A stretch of 64,000 nucleotides of DNA from Desulfoprunum benzoelyticum (GTDB lineage Bacteria > Desulfobacterota > Desulfobulbia > Desulfobulbales > Desulfocapsaceae). The notes under the pieces were generated by a model. That model made no database searches and was not told the DNA's origin. It saw only the letters and a list, made by a program, of their open reading frames with translations. The position numbers and the translations under genes are program-made. Of the stretch, positions 52,550-61,980 are shown piece by piece. The first letter of the stretch is position 1. Each line of letters starts with the position of its first letter. The DNA is taken from NCBI RefSeq assembly GCF_014201505.1, contig NZ_JACHEO010000005.1:62001-126000 (forward strand), written 5' to 3'.

Positions 52550-54234
52550 GCCGCCGCCTCGCCCTTTGTCAGCAGTTCCTCGGCCCAGGCCTCGGTATGG
52601 CCGGAGACCGATTCACCGGCCAGCATCCGCGACAATTCCCGGACCCGCTGCGGCCGGGAGAGCGGCAGGACCTTCGACAGGGTCCGCCCCTCCACCACCT
52701 CTTTGGCCACCTGGAAATGTAGGTGGCCGCGGGCGGCGATCTGCGGCAGATGGGTGATGCAGAAGACCTGGTGATGGGTGGCCAGTTCGCGGATCTTTCG
52801 TGCCACCGCCTCGGCCGCCTCGCCGCCGATCCCGGCGTCGACCTCGTCGAAAATGACGGTGTCGACCATGTCGCGGCGGGCGAACAGACACTTCAGCGCC
52901 AGCATCAGCCGAGACAGTTCGCCGCCGGAGGCCACCCGTGCCAGGGGGCGGGCCGGTTCGCCGGGATTGGCGGAGAAGAAGAACTCGATCCGATCCCACC
53001 CGCCGGGCCGCAGGTTGGCCGAAACCGGCTCAACCTCCTGCCAGATCACCGCGAAACCGGCCTGGCGAAAGGCCAGCGAGGCCAACTCGGTCGCCATCGC
53101 CCGCTCCATCTCAACCGCCGCCTGCCGCCGCCGGGCGCTGAGCCGGGCGGCCAACGTGCAGGCCTCGGTCTCCAGAGCCTTCGTCCGTTGCTCCAGTTCC
53201 CGGCCCCGCGCCTCCATTCCCTCCAGCTGTTCCAGTTCTTTCTCGGCCGCCTCAGCGAACCGCAGGACCTCGGACAGGGTCTCGCCGTACTTGCGTTTCA
53301 ACCCCTGCAACTCATCGAGGCGCTCGCCGACCCGCTCCAGCCGGAGCGGGTTGCTTTCGAGCGAGTCCCGGTAATGACGGATTTCGACGGCATAGTCTTC
53401 GGCGAGAAAACTGTAGCCACTCAGGTCCTCGGCCAGTTTTGCCGCCTGCGGATCGAGGGCCACCACCTGCTCCATGTTGCGGCGGATCTGGGTCAGACCG
53501 TCACCGACGGTCGTCGTCAGCAACGCATAGCTCTCCTGGCTCAACCGGATCAGGGCGTCGGCACTCTTCAGCCGTTTTTTCTCGACGAGAAGCTGTTCAT
53601 CCTCGCCCTCGACCGGAGCCGCGCCCCGGATCTCATCGACCTGGTACTTCAGAAAATCCTTGCGCCGTTCCTTGTCCTGTTCCTGGCGCCGCAACTGATC
53701 CAATTCGGCGTGGCATCGCTGCCACCGGTCGTAGGTCGCGGCGAATTCTCCCCGCAGCGGCCACAGATCGCCCAGGGTGTCGAGAAAATCGAGGTGCAAC
53801 TGCGGTTGCAGCAGCTTCTGGTGGTCGTGCTGACTGGCGATACTGAGCAGGTCTTCCGTCAGTTCCGCGGCCTGCCGGGTCGTTACCGGGGAGCCGTTGA
53901 TATGGAGCTTGCTCCGGCCGGCGGTCGTGATCATGCGCCGGATGATGACCGTATCGTCATCGCCGGAACCGTACTCCGCCAGTTGTCGGCGCAACCGGCT
54001 GTTCTCAGGCCTCAGGACAAACACTGCCTCGACGGTGCAGGTCTCCATGCCGGAGCGGATCCAGTCGGCGGAGGCCCGGCCGCCCGCCAGCAGTCCCAGG
54101 GCCCGCATCATGATCGACTTGCCGGCCCCGGTCTCCCCGGTCATGACGATCAATCCGGTTCCATCCCCCTGATCGAAATCGAGATGCAGGGATTCGATCA
54201 ACGCTAGATTTTCAATGCGCAACTCACTCAACAT
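52546..54234 (-). CDS. recN: DNA repair protein RecN
   Basis: 562 residues, SMC-like ATPase. MLSELRIENLALIESL, Walker A MTGETGAGKSIMMRALG near 31-47, SIASQHDHQKLLQP, a central coiled coil (~160-365), signature RVASGGELSRLMLALK, Walker B DTVIFDEVDAGIGG and CITHLPQIAARGHLHFQV. Acts in double-strand break repair. First gene of a two-gene unit with the PP-loop gene. I could not identify a LexA box in the upstream gap. Confidence 0.96.
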   Translation of the reverse strand: MLSELRIENLALIESLHLDFDQGDGTGLIVMTGETGAGKSIMMRALGLLAGGRASADWIRSGMETCTVEAVFVLRPENSRLRRQLAEYGSGDDDTVIIRRMITTAGRSKLHINGSPVTTRQAAELTEDLLSIASQHDHQKLLQPQLHLDFLDTLGDLWPLRGEFAATYDRWQRCHAELDQLRRQEQDKERRKDFLKYQVDEIRGAAPVEGEDEQLLVEKKRLKSADALIRLSQESYALLTTTVGDGLTQIRRNMEQVVALDPQAAKLAEDLSGYSFLAEDYAVEIRHYRDSLESNPLRLERVGERLDELQGLKRKYGETLSEVLRFAEAAEKELEQLEGMEARGRELEQRTKALETEACTLAARLSARRRQAAVEMERAMATELASLAFRQAGFAVIWQEVEPVSANLRPGGWDRIEFFFSANPGEPARPLARVASGGELSRLMLALKCLFARRDMVDTVIFDEVDAGIGGEAAEAVARKIRELATHHQVFCITHLPQIAARGHLHFQVAKEVVEGRTLSKVLPLSRPQRVRELSRMLAGESVSGHTEAWAEELLTKGEAAA

Positions 54235-54396
54235 CGGTTTTCTGTCGGTACATATGCTTGATGTTCATCGCGGCTTGACGATATGGCAAAAGGACAGTAG
54301 GTTACGGTCGTATAACAGGGCTTTGGAGACTTGGCAACCGCTTTTCCCGACGATTTTCGCCTGTAGCCCACCCCCCGCGCCTCGAAATCGACACGG

Positions 54397-54918
54397 ATGA
54401 AAAAGAAAAAAGATCTGAGCGCCAGCCTGGAAGACTATATCGAGGCCATTCACCATATAGTCAATGAAAAGCATGTCGCCAGAAGCAAGGAAATCGCAAG
54501 CCGACTCGAAGTCAGCCGGGCCTCCGTGACCGAGGCCCTCCGGGCTCTGGCCCGCAAGGGGTTGATCAATTACGCCCCTTATCAGGCGATCACAATGACG
54601 ACCAAGGGGCGGAAAGTTGCCAGGGATGTCATCTTCCGCCACGACACCCTGAAGCAGTTCTTCATCGAAGTCCTGGCCATCGACCGCAAAATCGCCGAAG
54701 AGGCTGCCTGCCGGATTGAGCACGCCGCCCCTCCCGAAGTTATCGCCCGGATGATCAGCTTCACCCAGTTCATGCAATGCTGCCCCCGCGGCGGCGAGGA
54801 TCTGATCAAAGGCTTCGCCAACTTCTGCGCCGAGGGCCGGACGCGTACCAGTTGCGAGGAGTGCCTCTCCGGCTGCCTCGAGCAGGCCAAAGAAGGCCAC
54901 GAAGACGTCAAGATCTGA
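54397..54918 (+). CDS. DtxR/MntR-family metal-dependent repressor with Cys-rich tail
   Basis: 173 residues. Winged helix-turn-helix (residues ~8-70: LEDYIEAIHHI, EIASRLEVSRASVTEALRAL), then the dimerisation/metal domain (FIEVLAIDRKIAEEAACRIEHA). The C-terminus carries seven Cys: QCCPRG, NFCAEG, SCEECLSGCLE. This pattern is seen in delta-proteobacterial members and might bind iron or an Fe-S cluster. Likely an iron or manganese responsive repressor; target genes are not adjacent. Confidence 0.85.
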   Translation: MKKKKDLSASLEDYIEAIHHIVNEKHVARSKEIASRLEVSRASVTEALRALARKGLINYAPYQAITMTTKGRKVARDVIFRHDTLKQFFIEVLAIDRKIAEEAACRIEHAAPPEVIARMISFTQFMQCCPRGGEDLIKGFANFCAEGRTRTSCEECLSGCLEQAKEGHEDVKI

Positions 54919-55080
54919 GCCACAGGGGTCGGAATCCGGTCTCACCGTTGCGTTGCCACCCGGCCATCGCTCTCAGCGCATCGGAATTGGTTGGCGCCAC
55001 GTGCATTTTCCACCAAGCCAGGTATACTAACGCGTTTTCGCAGAAGCCCACGTCATCTTTCCTTCGACCTGTCCAGCCAC

Positions 55081-56274
55081 ATGCCAGACCACAGTGATCC
55101 CACAGCCCTTTTTTCCCGTCTGCACGCCCTCGATACCGACGAGGAGCGCCGGCTGTCGCCATCTGCGACCCCGAGCCGGCAGGCGATCAGGCGCAAGGAC
55201 GAGGAGCGACCGGGCTACCGCCAGCAGTTCGCCCTCGACGCCGACCGCATTCTCCACTCGCGGGCCTACACCCGCTATATCGACAAGACCCAGGTCTTCT
55301 GCCTGATCGACAACGACCATATCACCCATCGGGTCCTTCATGTGCAGCTGGTGGCGAGGATCGCCCGGACCATCGGCCGTTTTCTCGGCCTCAACGAAGA
55401 CCTGATCGAGGCCATCGCCCTCGGCCACGATATCGGCCATCCCCCCTTCGGCCATGGCGGCGAGGTCTATCTTTCCCGCCTCTGCCGGGAGCACGGTCTC
55501 CCCCCCTTCCAGCACAATATCCAATCGGTCCGCTTCCTTGACCGCCTGGAACGCAAGGGCCGGGGGTGGAACCTCAGCCTCCAGACCCTGGAAGGCATCC
55601 TCAGCCACGACGGCGAGATCGACAGCGACAGCCTGAGCCCGGCGCCGCTCGCCACCTTTGCCGACTTCGACCGCCGCCTGCAGGCCAAGGAGATGGACCC
55701 CGGACTCGAACTGGTGCCGGCCACGCTCGAAGGATGCGTGGTCCGACTGGCCGACACCATCGCCTACATCGGCCGGGATATCGAAGACGCCATCATCCTC
55801 GGTCTGATCCGGCGGGACGATATCCCGGCGTCATGCCGGAACAGTCTCGGCGATACCAACGGCACCATCGTCTACACCCTCACCACCGACATCATCACCG
55901 CCAGCACGGTGCCCGCCGCCGGGGACAGAGCCGACGACATCATCCCCGCGGTCGGCTTCAGCGAGGAGATCGCCCTCGCCCTCCAGAGACTCAAGGCCTT
56001 CAATTACGAACGGATCTACCTCGCACCCCAGACGCGAAAGGACATGCCGATCATCGGTGCATGCTATGCCGCCCTGTTCACGGCCTACCTCGACGGCCTG
56101 CAATCGGGGCGCCGACTGCCCGACCAGGTCGACCTGATGACCGACATGGACCGCAGCTACCTCGACAGCCAGCCGCCGGCGGCCATGGTCCGCGACTACA
56201 TCGCCGGCATGACCGACGATTTCTTTCTCAGCCAGGCAGCGGCCATCGGCTGCGCCATCCCTGAAAAACGATGA
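55081..56274 (+). CDS. dgt: dGTPase-like HD-domain triphosphohydrolase
   Basis: 397 residues from ATG 55081 (MPDHSDPTALF); the frame upstream to 54991 lacks conservation. HD fold: RYIDKTQVF, HVQLVARIARTIGR, and the metal site AIALGHDIGHPPFGHGGE near 112-129; later GCVVRLADTIAYIGRDIEDA. These enzymes hydrolyse dGTP or other dNTPs to nucleoside plus triphosphate; substrate range is inferred. Stop overlaps the ClC start as ATGA. Confidence 0.9.
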   Translation: MPDHSDPTALFSRLHALDTDEERRLSPSATPSRQAIRRKDEERPGYRQQFALDADRILHSRAYTRYIDKTQVFCLIDNDHITHRVLHVQLVARIARTIGRFLGLNEDLIEAIALGHDIGHPPFGHGGEVYLSRLCREHGLPPFQHNIQSVRFLDRLERKGRGWNLSLQTLEGILSHDGEIDSDSLSPAPLATFADFDRRLQAKEMDPGLELVPATLEGCVVRLADTIAYIGRDIEDAIILGLIRRDDIPASCRNSLGDTNGTIVYTLTTDIITASTVPAAGDRADDIIPAVGFSEEIALALQRLKAFNYERIYLAPQTRKDMPIIGACYAALFTAYLDGLQSGRRLPDQVDLMTDMDRSYLDSQPPAAMVRDYIAGMTDDFFLSQAAAIGCAIPEKR

Positions 56275-58046
56275 GGAAGAACATCCGCAAGTTTCTCCCG
56301 GGGGAAAACACCCGGATGATGCTCATCGCCACCTGCATCGGGCTGGGCGCCGGCCTGATGACCATCGTCTTCCGCAGCCTGGTCGACGCGGTCGATGCTC
56401 TGATCTTCGAAGGCGGCGCCAGCCTGCTCGGCATCGGCCAGGGCGGCTGGCGCCTGCTGCTGCTGCCGCTGCTGCCGCTGGTCGGCATGGTGCTGCTGAT
56501 TCCGCTGTCGCTGCTCTTCCCGGGTGAGGTCAACGGCTACGGCCTGCCTGCCTTCCTCCGCAAGGTCAACCTCGAGAACGGCATTATCCGGGCACGGAGC
56601 ATCGCCATCAAGATCATCGCCACCGCCCTGACCATCGGCACCGGCAATTCGGCCGGGGTGGAGGGACCGATCGCCCAGATCGGCGGGGCGATCGGCTCCC
56701 AGGCCGGCCAGTTTTTCCGGGTCTCCGGCAGCAGGATGAAGGTCTTCATCGCCGCCGGGGCCGCCGGCGGCATCGCCGGGATGTTCAATGCCCCGATCGC
56801 CGGGATCTTCTTCGCCGCCGAGATCGTCCTCCTCGGCACCTACGAGATCTCCTCCTTCGCCGCCCTGGTCATCGCCTCGGCGATGGCCACCGTCGTCACC
56901 CGCGGCTGGTATGGCGAGATGAGCGTCTTCACCATCCCCCAGTATTCGGTGGTCAACTACCTCGTCGAGATCCCCCTCTACTGCCTGCTGGCGATCTTCA
57001 TCGGCCTGGCCGCAGTCCTGTTCATTCGGGTCTTCTACGCGGTCCGGGACCGCTACCGGGAGATCGGCCTTCATCCCCAGCTCAAGCCGCTGACCGGGGC
57101 CCTGCTGATCGGCTGCATCGGCATCTTTTTTCCGCAGGTCATGGGCGATGGCTACGACTACATGGAAGACATCCTCCACGGCCAGGGCATCGCCTGGGTG
57201 ATGTTGACCCTGGTCCTGCTCAAGATCCTCGCGACCTCGATCACCCTCGGTTCCGGCGGAGCCGGCGGGGTGTTCGCGCCCTCACTGTTCATCGGCGCCG
57301 TCCTCGGCGGAGCCTTCGGTTCCATCACCCACCGGCTCATGCCCGATCTGACCGCCGGATCGGGGGCTTACGCCACCGTCGGCATCGGCGCCTTCCTCGC
57401 CGCGGCGACACACGCCCCAATGACCGCTATCTTCCTGCTGTTTGAAATGACCGGCAACTACCAGATCATCATCCCGATCATGATCACCTCGATCATCGGC
57501 ACGGTGGTGGCCCGCAAATTCTGCGAGGATTCGATCGACACGGTCGATTTCAGCCGGGCGGGAATCAATATCCATGAAGGGCGCGAGACGGTCATCCTGA
57601 AATCGCTGAAGGTCGGGGCCGCCATCAGCGACGAGGTCGATTTCATCAGCGAGGAAGCCAATATCAAGGAACTGTTGCAGATCTTCAGCATCGGCAAGGG
57701 CTTTTATTTTCCGGTTATCGATGCTACCGGCAAGATGACAGGGATTGTCTCGCTGCAGGACGTGAAGAATATCCTCCATCGTGAGGAGAAGGAGCGAATC
57801 GCCTACAAGGTGGGGGGGATCTGCAACCGCAACATCATCATGCTGACCCCGGACGATTCCCTCTTCGCCGCCATGCAGCTCTTCGACATCAAGGGAATCG
57901 AGGAGATCCCGGTGGTGGAGAGCCTCGACGAGCGCTGGGTAGTGGGGATGCTCAAGCGCCGCGACGTCCTCGATCTCTACAAGAGGGAGGTCCTGCGACG
58001 GGGGATCAGCGCCAAGGTCGGATCACAGGGACTTGGCAGCCGTTAG
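56271..58046 (+). CDS. ClC-family chloride channel/transporter with CBS pair
   Basis: 591 residues with about ten to twelve membrane helices. Filter motifs: GTGNSAGVEGPIAQIGG (the GxEGP site, with Gly-Val-Glu), AAGAAGGIAGMFNAPIAG, and GSGGAGGVFAPSLFIGA. After residue ~430 a cytoplasmic CBS pair (about 455-570: IGKGFYFPVIDATGKMTG; IKGIEEIPVVES). The first filter motif has Ser-Ala-Gly in place of the usual GSGIP set elsewhere, so selectivity is uncertain. Translationally coupled with the dGTPase gene. Confidence 0.9.
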   Translation: MRKNIRKFLPGENTRMMLIATCIGLGAGLMTIVFRSLVDAVDALIFEGGASLLGIGQGGWRLLLLPLLPLVGMVLLIPLSLLFPGEVNGYGLPAFLRKVNLENGIIRARSIAIKIIATALTIGTGNSAGVEGPIAQIGGAIGSQAGQFFRVSGSRMKVFIAAGAAGGIAGMFNAPIAGIFFAAEIVLLGTYEISSFAALVIASAMATVVTRGWYGEMSVFTIPQYSVVNYLVEIPLYCLLAIFIGLAAVLFIRVFYAVRDRYREIGLHPQLKPLTGALLIGCIGIFFPQVMGDGYDYMEDILHGQGIAWVMLTLVLLKILATSITLGSGGAGGVFAPSLFIGAVLGGAFGSITHRLMPDLTAGSGAYATVGIGAFLAAATHAPMTAIFLLFEMTGNYQIIIPIMITSIIGTVVARKFCEDSIDTVDFSRAGINIHEGRETVILKSLKVGAAISDEVDFISEEANIKELLQIFSIGKGFYFPVIDATGKMTGIVSLQDVKNILHREEKERIAYKVGGICNRNIIMLTPDDSLFAAMQLFDIKGIEEIPVVESLDERWVVGMLKRRDVLDLYKREVLRRGISAKVGSQGLGSR

Positions 58047-58068
58047 CGGCGTAGCCGCGCACAAGCGC

Positions 58069-58097
58069 GCGGCAAGAGACCGTTGCCGCCATCTTTT
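58069..58097 (+). terminator. Possible terminator after the ClC gene
   Basis: GCGGCAA (58069-58075) pairs with TTGCCGC (58083-58089) around a 7-base loop, followed by CATCTTTT. Short stem and short T-run, so modest confidence. Confidence 0.4.
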
Positions 58098-58121
58098 CAG
58101 GCCCGGTGCCAGCGCAAGGGC

Positions 58122-58150
58122 TTGACCTTCACCTGCGGAAATGGTATCGG
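58122..58150 (+). promoter_or_regulatory. Possible promoter for tRNA-Arg(TCG)
   Basis: TTGACC (58122-58127), 17-base spacer, TATCGG (58145-58150), 15 bases before the tRNA. The -10 is weak. Confidence 0.4.
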
Positions 58151-58165
58151 AAGGCTTCCATGCGC

Positions 58166-58242
58166 GCACCCGTAGCTCAGCTGGATAGAGCACCAGGCTT
58201 CGAACCTGGGTGTCGGGGGTTCGAATCCCTCCGGGTGCGCCA
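58166..58242 (+). tRNA. tRNA-Arg (anticodon TCG)
   Basis: 77 nt. Acceptor GCACCCG/CGGGTGC, discriminator G and encoded CCA; D arm GCTC/GAGC; anticodon stem CCAGG/CCTGG with loop CTTCGAA (anticodon TCG, reading CGA); T arm GGGGG/CCCTC with TTCGAAT loop. All arms pair well. Confidence 0.95.
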
Positions 58243-58277
58243 CTCTCCTTGAATACCTCGCCGTTTTTCCTGCTTCG

Positions 58278-59135
58278 CTACAGCGTTTTCGCCTGGAACG
58301 TATCGCAACTGTCGATATCGCCGGATTGAAAGCCGCGTCGGAACCAGCTCACCCGCTGCGCCGAACTGCCGTGGGTGAAGGAATCAGGGGTGATGTGCCC
58401 CTGGGATCGGCGCTGCATCCGGTCGTCGCCGACATTCGAGGCGGCGTTCAGGGCCTCTTCGATATCACCCGGTTCAACGACCTGCCGCACCCGTTTGGCA
58501 TGGTTGGCCCACACCCCGGCCAGGCAGTCGGCCTGCAGTTCGAGCCTGACCGACAGCTTGTTGTATTCAACCTCGGCGACCCGCCCGCGTTGCGCCGCGA
58601 CCTTATCGCTGATCCCGAGCAGGTTCTGGACATGATGCCCGACCTCATGGGCGATGACATACGCCTGGGCGAAATCCCCCGGAGATCCGAGATCGGCCTT
58701 GAGGTCGTGATAAAAGGCCAGATCGATATAGACCTTGCTGTCGGCCGGACAGTAAAACGGCCCCATCGCCGCCTGGGCGAATCCGCAGGCCGACTGCACC
58801 GCCCCGGAGAACAGCACCAGTTTCGGTTCGTTGTAGGTCATGCCGGCCGAGGCAAAGACCGCGTTCCAGGTGTCCTCGGTATCGGCCAGCACGACTGAAA
58901 CGAACTCGGCCAGTTCCTGCTCTTCGGCACTCGGCTGGTAGGAGGCCGACGAATCGGGGGACGATTGCTGCACGGTTTCGCCGATGTTGAGGATCAGGGC
59001 CGGATCGATTCCGAAATACATGCCGACCAGGGCCAGCAGCAGAATGCCGATGCCGCCGCCCTTGAATCCCCCGGGGATCCTGCTCCCCCGCCGGTCCTCG
59101 ATATTGCCGCTTCTGCGACCTGTCTGCCAGCGCAT
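58278..59135 (-). CDS. Neutral zinc metallopeptidase, YpfJ/KPN_02809 family
   Basis: 285 residues from ATG 59135 ([17 protein letters not shown]), which has GGAGGG 5 bases upstream; the open frame extends further but without conserved sequence. One membrane helix near 26-44 after a Gly-rich basic head, then the metallopeptidase domain with [17 protein letters not shown] (HExxH zinc site) near 160-176 and [11 protein letters not shown] (third ligand region). The family is predicted to be membrane-anchored peptidases of unknown substrate. Confidence 0.88.
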   Translation of the reverse strand: MRWQTGRRSGNIEDRRGSRIPGGFKGGGIGILLLALVGMYFGIDPALILNIGETVQQSSPDSSASYQPSAEEQELAEFVSVVLADTEDTWNAVFASAGMTYNEPKLVLFSGAVQSACGFAQAAMGPFYCPADSKVYIDLAFYHDLKADLGSPGDFAQAYVIAHEVGHHVQNLLGISDKVAAQRGRVAEVEYNKLSVRLELQADCLAGVWANHAKRVRQVVEPGDIEEALNAASNVGDDRMQRRSQGHITPDSFTHGSSAQRVSWFRRGFQSGDIDSCDTFQAKTL

Positions 59136-59476
59136 AATTCCCTCCGCTGAAATTTGTTGTGATTGATGCCCACTACCGACTTCAAACCGGCGCCCCTTCG
59201 CGCTGGGCATGGCCTGCAACCATCGCCGACATCTTTGCCCGGATATATTCGGATACAGCGCCACTGCCGCTTACCTGCCGGTGATGTCATCTTATCCTAC
59301 GATGATAGAAACAATCAACATTCCCTGTCCAGTACTTTCGAACGTCATGACTTCAGCCGGTGGAGTGGTCGACGACATTTCTGCGGCGCTGGCAGCCGAT
59401 TTTTCATCGGCCACCCATTTCCTCCTTGCACGGCCGACATGAAATCAATACTGTAGACGGGAGGACGACAATCACG
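59136..59476. other. Divergent intergenic region
   Basis: About 340 bases between the metallopeptidase and the response regulator. It holds a plus-strand promoter at 59426-59454; no gene is recognised. Confidence 0.5.
59426..59454 (+). promoter_or_regulatory. Likely promoter for the response regulator
   Basis: TTGCAC (59426-59431), 17-base spacer, TACTGT (59449-59454), about 20 bases before the ATG at 59477, with GGGAGG in between. Confidence 0.5.
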
Positions 59477-59980
59477 ATGAACGAATTCTCCGCCACTGAT
59501 ACCCCCATGACTCGGTCCATCCCAAATATTTCACTGCTTGTCGTCGACGACGAAAGAGAATTCATCGAAATAATGGCCCAGCGCCTCAATAAACGCGGAT
59601 TCCCGGTCATCACGGCGACGGAGGGAGCGACCGCCCTGCAGCATCTGGAGGAAGGTGCGGTCGATATCGTCATTCTCGATGTGGCGATGCCCGGCATGGG
59701 CGGAATCGAGACCCTCAACGCCATCAAGAAGCGTCACCCCCTGATCGAGGTCATCATGCTGACCGGCCAGGCCACCGTCACCACCGCTGTCGAGGCGATC
59801 AAGCAAGGGGCCTTCAATTACCTGAAAAAACCCTGCGAAATCGACGACCTCATCGCCCAGGTCGAATCGGCGATGAAACGCCGGCTGGGGCGCCAGGCGA
59901 AGGTCCTCGAGGTGCGGATGACCCCCTATCTCGCCCCCGAAAAACGCCGGGAAATGATTGCCGCCATCCTGAACGACTGA
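59477..59980 (+). CDS. Single-domain response regulator
   Basis: 167 residues from ATG 59477 (MNEFSATDT). Receiver domain ~17-135: LLVVDDEREF (acidic pair), phospho-acceptor Asp in VDIVILDVAMPGMGG, Thr in VIMLTGQATV and Lys in YLKKPCEID. The C-terminal ~30 residues form a short basic helix (MKRRLGRQAKVLEVRM), not a recognised DNA-binding domain. No kinase is adjacent, so the partner is unknown. Confidence 0.88.
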   Translation: MNEFSATDTPMTRSIPNISLLVVDDEREFIEIMAQRLNKRGFPVITATEGATALQHLEEGAVDIVILDVAMPGMGGIETLNAIKKRHPLIEVIMLTGQATVTTAVEAIKQGAFNYLKKPCEIDDLIAQVESAMKRRLGRQAKVLEVRMTPYLAPEKRREMIAAILND

Positions 59981-60136
59981 GGTCGGCGACGACAGCAATC
60001 GGCCGCCGGCCGCCACGGGGATCGAGCGGAGAGACGGCGCTTGCTGCCGGATCGCCGTCCCGTCGGGAGGAGTAGCGCCGGGCGGCAACAGAACCCTCGC
60101 CAGCCAATCATCAACAGCCAACAGGAGTTCCCTCTG

Positions 60137-60604
60137 ATGACATACAAGATGATCCTTTTTCTGCTCCTGGCCCTCGCCCTCGTTCTGGTCCTCGCCATCC
60201 TCAAAAACGGCCGGACACCGGCGAACCTCGGCCTGCGCCAGGGACGTCTGTCACCTCTGCCCTTCACCCCCAATGCGGTCTCGAGCCGGACGGAGGACGA
60301 AAAACGCTACGTGCCGCCGCTTCCGTTTGCCGGCGACCGCCAGCAGACACACAGGGCCCTGCGGCAGGCAATCGGCGGCTACCCGGGCAAGGTCAGAATC
60401 GTCACCGATACGCCGTCCTATATTCACTGCGTGTTCAGCAGCGCCACGTTCGGCTTTCGCGACGATGTCGAATTCCACCTCGACGAGAGCAGCCGCACCG
60501 TCCATTTCCGCTCCGCGTCGCGCCTCGGTTACTCCGATCTGGGGGTCAATCGCCGCCGTTACAAGACCCTGGCCGCGCTGTACCGGCGCACACCCCGACA
60601 GTGA
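60137..60604 (+). CDS. DUF1499-family protein, membrane-anchored
   Basis: 155 residues from ATG 60137 (MTYKMILFLLLAL), which has AGGAG 9-10 bases upstream. N-terminal hydrophobic helix (~4-20), a signal anchor; then the DUF1499 domain, with YVPPLPFAG, an IVTDTPSYIHCVFSSATFGF beta segment and SRLGYSDLGVNRRR near the end. Function unknown in the family. Followed by rarA after 31 bases. Confidence 0.82.
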   Translation: MTYKMILFLLLALALVLVLAILKNGRTPANLGLRQGRLSPLPFTPNAVSSRTEDEKRYVPPLPFAGDRQQTHRALRQAIGGYPGKVRIVTDTPSYIHCVFSSATFGFRDDVEFHLDESSRTVHFRSASRLGYSDLGVNRRRYKTLAALYRRTPRQ

Positions 60605-60635
60605 CGCTTTTCCTCCCGCAGATACGGACAGAACC

Positions 60636-61967
60636 ATGCCCAGACAGCTGCCGATGACCGGCGAAGAGGACACCACCCGCGACATCCCCCTGGCCGAAAG
60701 GGCCAGGCCCCGAGAACTGGCCGACCTCTTCGGCCAGGACAAACTGCTGCAGCCGGAGTCGATGCTCAGGCGGATGATCGACCAGGACAGCTACAGTTCG
60801 TGCATCTTCTGGGGGCCTCCCGGCACCGGCAAGACGACGCTGGCCCGGATCATCGAGCGCAAGACCCGGCACGCCTTCGTCCCGTTCAGCGCCGTGCTGG
60901 TCAAAATCACCGAAGTCAAAGAGCTGATGGAAAAGGCCCGCCGACTCCTTCTCGCCGAGGGCCGGCGGACCATCGTCTTTATCGACGAGATCCACCGCTT
61001 CAACAAATCGCAGCAGGACGCCTTCCTCCCCTACGTCGAATCGGGGGCGATCATCCTCATCGGCGCCACCACCGAGAACCCGTCCTTCGAAGTCATCCCC
61101 GCCCTGCTCTCCCGCTGCCATGTCTTCGTCCTCGAACCGCTCAGCGACAACGAGATCAAGAGCATTCTCGCACGGGCCTTCTCCCTCGTCGGCCGCGATC
61201 TGCATCTCGACGACGCGGCCCTCGCCCTGCTGGCCGCCAAAGCCGGCGGCGACGGCCGCCGGGCCCTCAACAACCTGGAGATGGTCTGTCGCAACGCCGA
61301 CCGCGGCGACCGTATCGACGCCGAGACCGTCGAGAAGGCCCTGTCGCACCGCTCTCTGTTTTACGACAAGGGGGGGGAAGAGCACTACAACCTGATCTCG
61401 GCCCTGCACAAGTCGATCCGGGGCAGCGATCCGCAGGCGGCCCTGTACTGGCTGGCGAGGATGCTCGAGGCCGGTGAGGACCCGATGTATATCGCCCGGA
61501 GAATGGTGCGGCTGGCCACCGAGGATGTGGGGCTGGCCGACCCGCAGGCCCTGGTCCAGGCCATCGCGGTCAAGGACACGGTCCACTTTCTCGGCATGCC
61601 CGAGGCCAGCACCGCCCTGACCCAGCTCGTCGTCTATCTGGCAACCGCCCCGAAGAGCAATGCCACCGAAGTCGCCTACAACCTGGCCAAGGCCGACGCC
61701 GTCGCCACCGGTGGTCTCAGGGTGCCGCTGCACATCCGCAACGCCCCCACCGCACTGATGCAGGATCTGGGGTACGGCCGGGGCTACCGTTATTCACACG
61801 ATTTCGCCAACCGCTACAGCTATCAGCGCTGTTTTCCGGAGCAGATGGAGGAGAAGACCTATTACCGGCCTTCAACCTTCGGTTTCGAGAAGGAGATCAA
61901 AAAACGTCTCGACTGGTGGGCGGGCCTGAGGCAGCAGCAGGAAGAACAGGAAAAGAAGGACAGATAG
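60636..61967 (+). CDS. rarA: Replication-associated recombination ATPase RarA (MgsA)
   Basis: 443 residues from ATG 60636 (MPRQLPMTGEE). AAA+ clamp-loader-like ATPase acting at stalled forks. RARPRELADLFGQDKLL, Walker A WGPPGTGKTTLARII near 59-73, Walker B FIDEIHRFNKSQQDAFLP, sensor GATTENPSFEV, arginine finger region LLSRCHVF, DGRRALNNLE, and the C-terminal tetramerisation domain (RLATEDVGLADPQALVQA). The open frame upstream overlaps the DUF1499 gene in another frame. Confidence 0.94.
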   Translation: MPRQLPMTGEEDTTRDIPLAERARPRELADLFGQDKLLQPESMLRRMIDQDSYSSCIFWGPPGTGKTTLARIIERKTRHAFVPFSAVLVKITEVKELMEKARRLLLAEGRRTIVFIDEIHRFNKSQQDAFLPYVESGAIILIGATTENPSFEVIPALLSRCHVFVLEPLSDNEIKSILARAFSLVGRDLHLDDAALALLAAKAGGDGRRALNNLEMVCRNADRGDRIDAETVEKALSHRSLFYDKGGEEHYNLISALHKSIRGSDPQAALYWLARMLEAGEDPMYIARRMVRLATEDVGLADPQALVQAIAVKDTVHFLGMPEASTALTQLVVYLATAPKSNATEVAYNLAKADAVATGGLRVPLHIRNAPTALMQDLGYGRGYRYSHDFANRYSYQRCFPEQMEEKTYYRPSTFGFEKEIKKRLDWWAGLRQQQEEQEKKDR

Positions 61968-61980
61968 CGGCGTCCGGCAG

